30,475 bases of DNA. Source: Stentor roeselii (taxonomy: Eukaryota; Ciliophora; Heterotrichea; Heterotrichida; Stentoridae). The position numbers were made by a program, and so were the translations under genes. The notes beneath the pieces were generated by a model. That model had not been told where the DNA came from. It searched no databases and saw nothing but the letters and a program-made list of their open reading frames with translations. How positions within the stretch are numbered: position 1 is the first letter of the stretch; every line of letters starts with the position of its first letter. Positions 7,908-16,828 of the stretch are shown one piece after another. Location of the stretch: assembly GCA_006503475.1 (NCBI GenBank), contig RSEH01000383.1, forward strand, positions 1 to 30,475, in the 5' to 3' direction.

Positions 7908-10900
7908 ATGCCCGGTTTAGTCATTTTTACGCTTTTTCTTCAGTTTGCAGCAGCGGACTTTAGAAGAGAGCTGAAAGAGACTTCTTGTCTTGATACAGCG
8001 GAGACTGATTGCACGGCATGTAAGAGTGGGAGTTACCTTGATGTAAAAAAATGTTTTGAATGTCCTTCGAATTGTGCTGAGTGCACTTCAGAGAAAACTT
8101 GCACCAGTTGTCCTTCAGGGTCGTTTTTAAATCAAGAAAATTGCACTACTTGTCCGAGTAACTGTAAAACTTGTGAAAGTTCCTCGAATTGTACTTCATG
8201 TGACAGAGGTTTTTATCATAATACTGGAAAATGCTCATCATGCTCTTCGAAGTGCTCTGAATGTTCAGATCTTTCCAGTTGTTCTTCTTGCAGTAAAGGG
8301 TTTTATTTAGAGAATGTCTCTTGTATTGAATGCCCTTCTGGTTGTATTCAATGCAGTTCATCATCGCTCTGCAGTTCTTGCCAGGAACGGTATTATTTCA
8401 AAGAAAATTCCTGTAAAGAATGCTCTAGTTTTTGTAATCAATGCAATGAAACCACTTGTTTACAGTGTGATGAAGGGAGTTACTTTAATGATGGTGAATG
8501 CTTTGAATGTGATGAAAAACCTTTAAAAGCTGTCATCAGGGGGCCCACTGAATACTCGATTTTTTGTGATGGAATCGTTTTTGACGGAAGTTATTCAGTT
8601 TTTAACCCTGAACAACCTGTTGACTTCAACTGGACTGTCGAGCAAGTCGATAAGGAAGGAGGACTTATTTCCAGTGACGAGTTTTTTGAACAAGAAATTT
8701 CTCCTCAAATTTCAAATATTTCCTCTATTCTTATTGTCAATTTAACAATTGGAATATGTGGAAAAAAATCATTTACCCAGCTTATAACTGAGATCAAGTT
8801 AGAAAAAGGAGTTCTTCTAGTTCCTTACTTTGGAAATCACGTGAAAGTCGCTTATGAAAAAGAAGTTTTACTGAATTCAGGAGATGTGAACCGCTGCGGA
8901 CTAACAGGCGACTTGAAATGGTCCTGGTCAGGGGAACTAGAAGCAACAGGAAAAACTTTGACAATATCAGGACTCCCAGCAGGTCTTTACAACGAAAGTC
9001 TAAAAGTCCTTATTTCCAACTCAGTGACTTTTTTCAATTTTTCCTTAGAAATAACACCGCCGCCTGTCATAGTCGTGCTTTCCAGATCCTCAGGAGTGGC
9101 TTCAAGCGAGGAAGACTTTTTAATCAACGGCTCTGAGAGTTCCGGACTAGTCATCACAAAATACGAGTGGACCTGTTTCAACAGCACAAGTAAAAAAAAA
9201 TGTTTGAACCAAACAGGCGATGAGCTGAATCCAGGCAACGAAGAAAGTTTTTTGATTGGGAAGGAATTGTTGGTAAAAAATGGAAATTTAACGATTTCTT
9301 TGAAAGTCAAAACTTCTGATCAAGTCGCGAGTCTTAGTGTCGAGGTTTTATTTGGTGACTTTGAAGATGTTTCAGTGAAGCAAAGTACGAAAAGGTTGAA
9401 CCCAGCACAAGACTTTTTCTTGCAGACAACAGGAGAAACATCAGGGAAAGTCCTTTGGAAGAGTTCTATCGACTTGCCAACTAATAATCTTCTTTCACTG
9501 TGGATTCCAGCAGGTTCATTGAAAAACGGTGCTTCATACATGTTGAGACTGTTGATAGACCAAGTCGAATACGCGAATCTTTTCTTAAAAACAAGCGAAT
9601 TGCCTTTCTGTGATTCAACTTTTAAACTATCATCCTCTTCTGGCGACTTCGGTTCAGGGGTGTCTGTTTTTTCACCGTCATGTTCAAGTTCAGAGGACTA
9701 CCCGTTGAGCTTTACACTAAACTACTCAACACCGAGTTACTTCAACTTGACTTTAAAAACTTTACTTCCCGTTGGCTTCTCAAATTTAACTCTAAGCATT
9801 TGTGACAGTCTCGACTCATGCCAAGAGCAGAACTCTCAAGTTTCAATTTCATTTGAAAAGCTATCAGACAAAGAAATCCTTCAAAAATACTCTGAATTTA
9901 CCAAAACAACTGACATGATCCCGATGACTGTCATTTCTCTTGCCCTTAGCACCGCAATTCCTGAAGATCTTTTCAAAACCATGCTTTCAGACCTGGAAAC
10001 TTACTTCAACACCTTTAAAGACCCACAAATCGCTGTCGTTAATGGCCTCGCTGCCCTCACCTCTTCTGCTCAGCCGGACTCAAGCCTGGCTTCGAACTAC
10101 GCGAAGATTATTTCAATGATACAAGACGTGAATATCACTCATTTTAATTCAAAACTTCAACTTTTTTATACGGTTCAGATTCATTCGAACCTCGCCCGGT
10201 TGAAGTCTTCTTCGAAACTTGAAGATTTTTCCAAGGTTTTTCTGGAATCTGTGAAAAAAATAACTAAAAATTATGGACCTGGGCAGTACTTTGAAGTCTC
10301 TAATGCGGATTTCTCGTTTTTTAAAGTAACGAAGCTAGGAAATGAATTTTCTGGGTTTTTTTATCAGAGCGCAGGGAGAAACATCAGCTTTCCAAGTAAC
10401 TTACCTCTAGACTCATCATCATTAATGAACTTTTACTATATTTTATACAAAAACAAAGGGAACTACTCAGATTTCCTTGAAATTTCCTTCACAAAATCAG
10501 GAGAAATCTCAAACAACTCTTTAACCCAAACATCAGAAACCCTTGTAAAACTTTCAAGACTATCAAAGCCAATAACAATTTCCTTAAACTACCGAAAAAA
10601 CGTGAACAACAAATGGGCTTGCGCATATCTCCAAGATTCAGAATGGCATTCTTCAGGTTGTCAATTTTTAAAGAACGATTCAAAATCAATAAGATTCACA
10701 ACAAACCACACTTCTCTATTTTCACTTTTCGACACATCTGAAGTAAAACTGCCACCAGTGCAGTACATCGAGTCATCTTCAGGTTGTGGGGAGAATTTAA
10801 ACGGCATCTGGGTGTTAATCGTGATAATCTTTTTGTACATCATTTTTTTCCCCGTCCTTTGGTACTTCGACAAGGCCGACCTGAAGGAGGTAATGCGGAA

Positions 10901-11546
10901 CAACAACTACGACAATATAAAAAAATGTGACTCTGACCCGAGCATCGCCTCTCCGAGTTTCTCTGAAGAGATGCCGAGTAACAACTTGAGTTCAGACTAC
11001 GCGATTCAATACAAGCCGAAGCCTCAGAAGCTCCGAAAGCACTCTTGCAAGGTGTTAATTGAAGGACATCTCGTTTTTGGCTTACCTGTTTTTCGCACTG
11101 AGTTCACAAGGGTGCTTCGAATCAGTACTTTCGCTGTTGTACTTATTTTTGAACTGCTGCTTGAAGGACTCTTGATGATGGGCTTCGAAGATACTGACTC
11201 TGGGTCAAGTGGAGATGCGAAGAAGTATTTCGAGGACTATCGAGACAAGTACTTCGGATATACGATCTTCGCATTGGTTATTAGTCTTTTAGTCCAGGTT
11301 TCGCTTATTATTTTGTTTAGTCTCAAAGGGAAAATGAGAAGATTTGGAATTGCGGCAGGATTGGCTTTGATGTTTGTTGTTTTGATTGGAAGTATTGCTG
11401 GGATTATTATCATGGCTGTCAAGTTTTGCCCGAATTGGTCAGGGTATTGGGGAATTTCTTTTCTTTTTGGAACCATTGTGGAAGTCGGACTGGTTCAAAC
11501 TGCTGTCATGTTCAGTCGATGGGGATTGTTGAAGTGTTTTGAGTAG
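7908..11546 (+). CDS. Cys-rich/REJ-like multi-pass receptor
   Basis: 1212 residues. A signal peptide (hydrophobic core LVIFTLFLQFAAA) is followed at residues 27-201 by five to six roughly 30-residue repeats of paired CxxC with a G-x-Y/F turn, as in furin-like/growth-factor-receptor Cys-rich repeats. Residues about 208-890 are beta-rich and N-glycosylation-rich, with PKD/REJ character (VFDGSYSVFNPEQPVDFNWTV; ITKYEWTCFNS; a helical stretch near 680-800). Residues about 902-945 (KWACAYLQDSEWHSSGCQF ... NHTSLFSLF) resemble a GAIN/GPS site but have HTS in place of HL(S/T). Membrane helices lie at about 964-988, 1070-1095, 1118-1140, 1146-1172 and 1179-1203. The loop LIEGHLVFGLPVFRTEFTRVLR followed by GLLMMGFEDTDSGSSGD is characteristic of ciliate REJ proteins as I recall them. 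Polycystin-1 has eleven spans and a PLAT domain; here there are five and no PLAT is seen. Ligand unknown. Confidence 0.85.
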   Translation: MPGLVIFTLFLQFAAADFRRELKETSCLDTAETDCTACKSGSYLDVKKCFECPSNCAECTSEKTCTSCPSGSFLNQENCTTCPSNCKTCESSSNCTSCDRGFYHNTGKCSSCSSKCSECSDLSSCSSCSKGFYLENVSCIECPSGCIQCSSSSLCSSCQERYYFKENSCKECSSFCNQCNETTCLQCDEGSYFNDGECFECDEKPLKAVIRGPTEYSIFCDGIVFDGSYSVFNPEQPVDFNWTVEQVDKEGGLISSDEFFEQEISPQISNISSILIVNLTIGICGKKSFTQLITEIKLEKGVLLVPYFGNHVKVAYEKEVLLNSGDVNRCGLTGDLKWSWSGELEATGKTLTISGLPAGLYNESLKVLISNSVTFFNFSLEITPPPVIVVLSRSSGVASSEEDFLINGSESSGLVITKYEWTCFNSTSKKKCLNQTGDELNPGNEESFLIGKELLVKNGNLTISLKVKTSDQVASLSVEVLFGDFEDVSVKQSTKRLNPAQDFFLQTTGETSGKVLWKSSIDLPTNNLLSLWIPAGSLKNGASYMLRLLIDQVEYANLFLKTSELPFCDSTFKLSSSSGDFGSGVSVFSPSCSSSEDYPLSFTLNYSTPSYFNLTLKTLLPVGFSNLTLSICDSLDSCQEQNSQVSISFEKLSDKEILQKYSEFTKTTDMIPMTVISLALSTAIPEDLFKTMLSDLETYFNTFKDPQIAVVNGLAALTSSAQPDSSLASNYAKIISMIQDVNITHFNSKLQLFYTVQIHSNLARLKSSSKLEDFSKVFLESVKKITKNYGPGQYFEVSNADFSFFKVTKLGNEFSGFFYQSAGRNISFPSNLPLDSSSLMNFYYILYKNKGNYSDFLEISFTKSGEISNNSLTQTSETLVKLSRLSKPITISLNYRKNVNNKWACAYLQDSEWHSSGCQFLKNDSKSIRFTTNHTSLFSLFDTSEVKLPPVQYIESSSGCGENLNGIWVLIVIIFLYIIFFPVLWYFDKADLKEVMRNNNYDNIKKCDSDPSIASPSFSEEMPSNNLSSDYAIQYKPKPQKLRKHSCKVLIEGHLVFGLPVFRTEFTRVLRISTFAVVLIFELLLEGLLMMGFEDTDSGSSGDAKKYFEDYRDKYFGYTIFALVISLLVQVSLIILFSLKGKMRRFGIAAGLALMFVVLIGSIAGIIIMAVKFCPNWSGYWGISFLFGTIVEVGLVQTAVMFSRWGLLKCFE

Positions 11547-12196
11547 ATAAGGGTTTAACTAAATATTAATATTCAGATTTATTTTTATTGGTTTCAAGGC
11601 TTTTTCATTCCAAGTTGCCTAGGATTGTATTTTTTTACATATTTCACTGGATGAATATCTTAAATTTTATGATTTTTTAATTAATTTCTAATAAGTCTTC
11701 TTTAAATGTTGTTTTAATCTAGGATACTGAGAATTTTGCTTTATTGGGTTTCTTTTTATTGTAATTATGACTTGTAAACCTTTTGCAAAGGTTTTATGAA
11801 AAAACCGCCATTTTCTTATTTTTTATTTTTGTTAGTTTAATGAATTTTTTTGAATGTTTGGTTTTACCCACATAATATAATTTACGAATATATAACTTAA
11901 GGACATTCTGTTTTAATATTCAACTTTTAGATTTTGAAAGATTGATTGAAGGAAGTTTAAATTCTTTATCTGACTGAAGATACTAAGATCATTATTTTTA
12001 GAAATTGATTGGCCAGGTAAGATGTTTAATAGACTCATAAAATTAAATTAATATCCTGATTAACTGTTTAATTCAAAAAATCTATTTTTCCAAGGATTTT
12101 CTAATCCCTCTTATGAAAAATAATAAACCTAAACACCAAAGTCTAATCTAAACCTCATAATTACACCTCCTCTAATCCCCTAATCAAATTTTCCAA
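11547..12196. other. AT-rich intergenic region between convergent genes
   Basis: About 650 nt lie between the stop of the REJ-like receptor (plus) and the stop of the Rab escort gene (minus). No protein-like frame is visible. It contains one short perfect hairpin (11776-11794) and long T-runs. It is the largest gap in the central block, where other convergent stops are 1-3 nt apart. Confidence 0.6.
11776..11794. repeat. Small inverted repeat (8-bp stem, 3-nt loop)
   Basis: AAACCTTT-TGC-AAAGGTTT. Symmetric, so readable from both strands; it lies 230 nt past the receptor stop and 400 nt past the Rab escort stop. It could be a 3'-end RNA structure or chance in AT-rich DNA. Confidence 0.35.
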
Positions 12197-13576
12197 CTAA
12201 ATATTTTTTAATATATCTTCCTCCTCAACAACTCGAACAGGGAGAAACTCATCATCAGGAAACTTATTCTGAAACAAATCCTTGACAAGTTTCTAAATAA
12301 ACCTTACAAAATGTTTCAAAATTTCAATTCCTCCAGGGTTACTAACATGATTAAACCTTCCACTACAAATAACTTCAAAATGTTCATAACTCGCAAAAAA
12401 GACAACCTCGACAGGAACAGACTGAATAAGTCTTTCAATATATTCAACTCTGCAGTTCTTTCCCCAAAAGTGCAGCATAGAGTACCCAGCAGGTACAGTT
12501 GAAGTGCTTTCAGTGAGTTGCAGAACATAAATAACATCAGGATTTCCAAATTCTCCAGGAGGCACTGAAATCAACACAGGTCCTTCAGCTACTTTCAAGA
12601 CATCTCTACAAAGAACGACAGCTCTAAAAGTGACGTTCAAGACCTTCGTCTCTAGTTCAGGGTCAAGTCTAGCAAAGCACGGGTTCAAATAAAGACTTTT
12701 TCCTTTCATTTCTCCAAAAGTGGTCATAACTCGAAATTCATCATTTTCTTGAACGATATTCATTACTTGTAAATCCTCAGTGATGACGTAAGTTCCTTCA
12801 TAAACAGCAGACATTCTGCAGAACCCTTGGGGGATATCACTGGAGCCGTACATTGGGTAAAGCAATGCGCAGTTGTCTTTATAAACTCCTAAAGAACTGA
12901 CGTATTTTTCCATCTGACTCAAAGCTTCTGCTAATGAAACATCTTCGTTTTCAATCAAAAGAACCGAGTACATTAAAATCCTCTGCAAATTAACAGGAAG
13001 TCGCTTTTCATCCATGACTGTCTTAAACTTAACTTCTGTGTCAAAACTTCCTGCTTCAATCAACTTGCTGCAAAACTCGATAAACTTCATCAAATGGCGC
13101 TTTTCAGCTACAGTCAAAACCTCATCAGCGAAAATTTCGCTTTTATTGCAAGGCACACGTCGAATACCTGAACTGTCCCAAACGACGCCGGCTTCAAGTG
13201 GTTTAAACTCAAGGTACAAAGAAACTCCGCAGTTGATGGTCCAGTCAACAACTTCTCCAATTGAATAAACGAATTTAGGCTGAAGGTCGATGTTGAACCT
13301 TCTCGGAAATTTCTGACATTCTTCTTCTTCTGAAGGAAACTTGTGCACTTCGAATGAGCGGAATGAAAGTGAATCACCTGAAGAGATAAGAGATAAGAAC
13401 TCTTTAAGAGATAAAGTCCCATCAATGCTTCCGTAGTAACTTGAAGAGTCAAGGTGAAGGATTTTATTACCTCTTCTAGAAAGTGCCCTATGTTAAAATC
13501 ACGCTGCTAAGATACTTGTTGGCGTGTCTGTTCCAAGTAAGATGCTGTCAAAGGTGGTTTGCAGCAATTCTTCCAT
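12197..13576 (-). CDS. Rab escort protein (REP/CHM family, GDI superfamily)
   Basis: Three exons (13576-13503, 13487-12308, 12292-12197) give 449 residues. The N-terminus DSILLGTDTPTSILAAALSR (10-29) with LHLDSSSYYGS (36-45) matches the FAD-like nucleotide fold of GDI/REP, although the glycine pattern is degenerate, as is normal for the family. RRFNIDLQPKFVYS (87-100) and ALLYPMYGSSDIPQGFCR (232-249) are the conserved GDI/REP regions. CNKSEIFADEVLTVAEKRHLM (138-158) is closer to REP than to GDI, whose usual text here is a YKVPS-type motif, so I call REP. REP presents newly made Rab GTPases to geranylgeranyl transferase II and delivers them to membranes. The length is GDI-like and shorter than animal REPs, so a GDI-like role cannot be excluded. 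Divergent from the gene at 13729. Confidence 0.88.
12293..12307 (-). other. 15-nt spliceosomal intron
   Basis: Minus strand GTAAGGTTTATTTAG, phase 0, in the Rab escort gene. Retention would stop translation at its TAG. Splicing adds KLVKDLFQNKFPDDEFLPVR and a short acidic tail ending at a TAG (12197-12199). Confidence 0.85.
13488..13502 (-). other. 15-nt spliceosomal intron
   Basis: Minus strand GTGATTTTAACATAG, splitting an Ala codon (GC|G). Retention gives an in-frame TGA. Removing it joins ILAA to ALSRRGNKILHLDSSSYYGS, reproducing the conserved REP N-terminus; this is the best-supported intron in the window. Confidence 0.9.
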
Positions 13577-13728
13577 TTATGGATAGATCAGAATAACACC
13601 CTGAAAAAACCTCAAAAATTCTTAAATACAAAATTTTTTATCTAAATCAAATTTTTCTCATCTAAAAAAAATTCTTCTCAATGATTAAAATTTTATTTCT
13701 TTCAACTTTCCTATCTTCCCAGTAATAA
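13577..13728. promoter_or_regulatory. Divergent intergenic region, Rab escort / helical gene
   Basis: 152 nt between two outward-facing ATGs, with A/T runs and no reading frame. It must contain both promoters and 5' UTRs. No specific box can be assigned with confidence. Confidence 0.45.
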
Positions 13729-14736
13729 ATGGGAAAGCGATGCAAAAGACGCCTTTACACAAAAATTTCAGCCCAACCTGACATGCGGGCAGATTTTTGC
13801 AGCGACTCGATGTTATCAGACACAGAACTGAGCATAATAGACTCAAGCGAAGAGTCGGCGCGTTTGCTGAAACAAGTGAAAGACTACATCAGCGAGATCT
13901 ATTCAGAACACAAAAATGACTTGGAACTTCGGCGAAACAAACGACTTAATTCAAAGAAGCCGACAGAGTACATCCAGCCCTACAACTTAGTAGTGAACTT
14001 TCACTTTCAATGCAGAATTCGACTAGAAATTCAAGCAATTGTTCAATTTTCACTTGGCGACATGCTGAAAGAAGCTGTTTTGCTCAGTACAAATGAATTC
14101 ATCGAGTACCTCTCAGCCTTCCTCAAAGAGTTCGAAGGAAAGAAGTGCTTACTTCGAGCTATCATGCTTTATGAAGTGTATCACACACTTCTTAACTCGA
14201 TCTCTCAAATTGGCAGCATTCTTTCAGAGTTAATTAAAAAGTCCAGCTTTGAACTGACCAACAAGCAGCTTTTTTATGAAAAAGTCGCATGTGGGTACTT
14301 TGACTTGATTGAAGACGTCTGGAAAAAGGAAAACTCGAGGTATCTTGATGATATTGTCAAAATCAAGCAAGATTTGCAGTTCTTTGAAAAAGGTGAAAAT
14401 TTTGGGATTAGGAATCAATCGAATTTTCATTCGGATTCGACAAGTGAAGGGGAAAGTTCTAGTGAAGCTTTGCATAATTTGTCTATTGATGAACTTGTTA
14501 GGTTTATTGATACTGATAAGAAAAGGAAGAAGAAAAAAAATAAGAAAAGTAAGAAGGTGAGAGAAAGACTGGAGGATGAATTTGAGAAGGAAATTGAATT
14601 GCAGGTTCAGGTGTTTAAGGAAACGATTGGTAATGCTTTACCTTTAAAGGAAAGGCGGAAACCAGCGGTTTCTGAAGAGTTTTTGCAGATGATCAGGAGG
14701 AAACTTAGAGATCTCAAAAACAGTAATTCGGCGTGA
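13729..14736 (+). CDS. Helical protein with Lys-rich nuclear-signal-like tract
   Basis: 335 residues; no family recognised. The N-terminus is basic (MGKRCKRRLYTK) and followed by an acidic Ser-rich stretch (DTELSIIDSSEESARLL). Residues 75-225 look like a compact helical domain (IRLEIQAIVQFSLGDMLKEA; FIEYLSAFLKEF; LLRAIMLYEVYHTLLNSI). A Ser/Glu patch (HSDSTSEGESSSEAL) precedes KKRKKKKNKKSKK near residue 265-278, a plausible nuclear localisation or RNA-binding tract, then an amphipathic C-terminus. It ends with TGA, the only TGA stop in the window; the next in-frame stop is TAA two codons on. 43 nt separate it from the following plus-strand gene. Confidence 0.75.
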   Translation: MGKRCKRRLYTKISAQPDMRADFCSDSMLSDTELSIIDSSEESARLLKQVKDYISEIYSEHKNDLELRRNKRLNSKKPTEYIQPYNLVVNFHFQCRIRLEIQAIVQFSLGDMLKEAVLLSTNEFIEYLSAFLKEFEGKKCLLRAIMLYEVYHTLLNSISQIGSILSELIKKSSFELTNKQLFYEKVACGYFDLIEDVWKKENSRYLDDIVKIKQDLQFFEKGENFGIRNQSNFHSDSTSEGESSSEALHNLSIDELVRFIDTDKKRKKKKNKKSKKVRERLEDEFEKEIELQVQVFKETIGNALPLKERRKPAVSEEFLQMIRRKLRDLKNSNSA

Positions 14737-14779
14737 GGGTAAAGGGATATTTTAAGTTGGTTTGGAATAACTCTAATAA

Positions 14780-16825
14780 ATGGAAGAAGTCCACGAGCTA
14801 TTATCCATAATCTATAGTAAAGGGACTCACCTGGAAGCAACAGAGTCTCTAAACAATCTCTCAAGTCTCCTGGACACAATCGACCACCCAGTAGACCAAA
14901 TGGTTTTAAAGAAGACTCGAAAACTTTTCCAGAAATTCGGGTACTCTCTTTACGACCACCTTCCTCGTCTTTACTTGAAATATTTAAAAGTGATTGACAG
15001 AAAAAACACGGAACTTCTGATCACTCTGTGCAACGACTCACTGTTCATCCGGGATACGTTGACTGGAACAGAGACTAGTGAGTTGCTCACAGCAGGAGTA
15101 CGGGAATCGTTGATTTACCTTCTTCAGCATGGCTTACTTGACAGCCAACAAACTGCAATAGTCCAAAGTCTTCTGGATACCAAGCAGTCAAGTAACTTTG
15201 AAGAAGAGTTGCAGTATGCCATTGAAGAAATTGAAAATAACTCTTCTGTTGGACTTCATATTCTTATTGAAATGTTTTCAACGTTTTCTACTATGAAAGA
15301 TCAGTTTTATTACTTTTCTAATCAACTTGGAGGGTTTATGAAGAGCCTGAGCGCAAAGCGCTCAGTGGATATTTATAGCATGACTATCAGGTTCTTGGAT
15401 ATCCTTTTACCGCCCACCCGGTATGTCGTAAAGATCGATGACGAAAATTTCGACTACCAACTCTCCCATCTAAAGCTCTTTCCTCTCTACGAAGACGTTT
15501 TCTACACTTCAGTCGATCTTCTAAAAATCCTATCAAAAGCCGACAAATTCGTTCACGAAAACTGCGTAAAAATCCTTTACAAGCTCTGGAACTTATACCC
15601 CCGTCTTCGAAGCCAGTTAAACGAGATGATACTTTCTAACTTCAAAGCCATAAACTCAAGTGCAGCATACGACCCAAAACGAAAAGCATCTGAATTTTTA
15701 TACCTGATAATGCACGACAAAGAAGTAGAAGGCGACTTTAAAGGCCAACTAGAAGACGAAGGCCTTGAAAGTCTTTTCGAAGACGACTGTTACGACAAAG
15801 CCATTCCAGCGCCAATAGAATTAAAAGACTTAAAAATCAGTGCAGGTTTTCCCATCTGCTCCGAAGTGAAACCTGGTGAAAAATCAGCTTATTACGTGGA
15901 AGTAAAAGAAAAGAACTCGATTCTCTCCTGGGGCTTTGCGACTGAGGACTATGACATAAGCTACACCATTTCTCGCATGAACCCTTTTGAAGAAATTCTC
16001 TTTCAAGGCGAGCGAGTCGCCTGTGACACGACGCCCATCATTTCAGCGATTCTTGTTCAGTCCCCAGGGCTTTACAAGTTTGAATGGAACAACAATTTTT
16101 CATGGTTTCGAAGTAAAAAAATCAGATATCGCATCTCGATCCTCACACCAGTCCTTTCAAGTCCAGAAACCTTTTTAACTCCAAGAATTCAACTTTTAAA
16201 TCAAGATGAAATCGGCGATTTATGCTTTGTTTTACCGAATTCTGACTTTACCGAAATCGGGATTTCAATAAACTCTTCAGAAATCAGTTGTTTTTCTTCA
16301 GTACTCGACAAAATCCCTTTAAACAACGAGAACCCAGATGAAAAAATAAACAGAATCCTAGCAAGTGTTTCAGGAAAATGCAAAAAAATAGGAATTGTTG
16401 AAAAAGAAGTGAAAAATAGAAATTTTGATTTAAATCTTGGAGCTTTCGCTGTTTGTCGAGATGTGGAGGCTTTTGCACTTTTGAATCATGACTCGATGCA
16501 GGTTTTCACGTTGATTGCTGTGATTGAAGATGATGGTGTCCGAAGCGCGGTTGTCAATGCGGGGCGACTGCTTCCGAATGGCGATGTGAGCAACTTGAAG
16601 GGAATGGAAGCTTCTTCGGCGGTTGCCTTGCTTTTGAGTTTGTTTGGACCTGCAACTGTGGTGGTTATTGGAGCTGATATTGAGAAATTAGTTGCTCGGG
16701 CACGTTTGATGGTCCCTGGAAACATTTGGAATAACTCTTCGGTTGTTTTTAGTGACTTTTCTTTGGCGGAATGTGCCTCGAAACTTCATTATTTGCTGTT
16801 TAGGTATAAAAGTATGGTTTATTAG
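14780..16825 (+). CDS. Helical-repeat protein with a GOLD-like domain
   Basis: 681 residues. Residues 1-335 are helical and leucine-rich with HEAT/ARM-like character (LLSIIYSKG; ILIEMFSTFSTMKDQFYYF; SVDLLKILSKADKFVHENC; LYKLWNLYPRLRSQL). Residues about 347-458 resemble a GOLD beta-sandwich: ISAGFPICSEVKPGEKSAYY, then ILSWGFATEDYDISYTI (the usual W-x-F-x-T-x-x-x-D-I core), then SPGLYKFEWNNNFSWFRSKK (the G-Y-x-F-x-x-D-N-S-x-S-x-x-x-x-K core with N for D). GOLD domains act in Golgi and vesicle transport and lipid handling. Residues about 460-681 form a mixed alpha/beta C-terminal domain with a nucleotide-fold look (LFGPATVVVIGADIEKLVARAR) that I cannot name. The stop at 16825 lies 3 nt from the stop of the convergent gene. 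Cargo-adaptor function is inference. Confidence 0.8.
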   Translation: MEEVHELLSIIYSKGTHLEATESLNNLSSLLDTIDHPVDQMVLKKTRKLFQKFGYSLYDHLPRLYLKYLKVIDRKNTELLITLCNDSLFIRDTLTGTETSELLTAGVRESLIYLLQHGLLDSQQTAIVQSLLDTKQSSNFEEELQYAIEEIENNSSVGLHILIEMFSTFSTMKDQFYYFSNQLGGFMKSLSAKRSVDIYSMTIRFLDILLPPTRYVVKIDDENFDYQLSHLKLFPLYEDVFYTSVDLLKILSKADKFVHENCVKILYKLWNLYPRLRSQLNEMILSNFKAINSSAAYDPKRKASEFLYLIMHDKEVEGDFKGQLEDEGLESLFEDDCYDKAIPAPIELKDLKISAGFPICSEVKPGEKSAYYVEVKEKNSILSWGFATEDYDISYTISRMNPFEEILFQGERVACDTTPIISAILVQSPGLYKFEWNNNFSWFRSKKIRYRISILTPVLSSPETFLTPRIQLLNQDEIGDLCFVLPNSDFTEIGISINSSEISCFSSVLDKIPLNNENPDEKINRILASVSGKCKKIGIVEKEVKNRNFDLNLGAFAVCRDVEAFALLNHDSMQVFTLIAVIEDDGVRSAVVNAGRLLPNGDVSNLKGMEASSAVALLLSLFGPATVVVIGADIEKLVARARLMVPGNIWNNSSVVFSDFSLAECASKLHYLLFRYKSMVY

Positions 16826-16828
16826 ATG

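Noticed and set aside
8412-8427. GTAAAGAATGCTCTAG in the Cys-rich repeats as a 16-nt intron
   Set aside because: Removing it would shift the frame and destroy a regular CxxC repeat; no A at -6.
10396-10410. GTAACTTACCTCTAG in the REJ-like receptor as a hidden intron
   Set aside because: It lacks the A at -6 and the uninterrupted protein reads smoothly through it.
14731-14742. UGA read as tryptophan (Blepharisma-type code)
   Set aside because: No long gene here has an internal TGA and all recognisable Trp positions use TGG. The single TGA stop is followed two codons later by TAA, so that site alone cannot decide, but the overall pattern favours the standard code.
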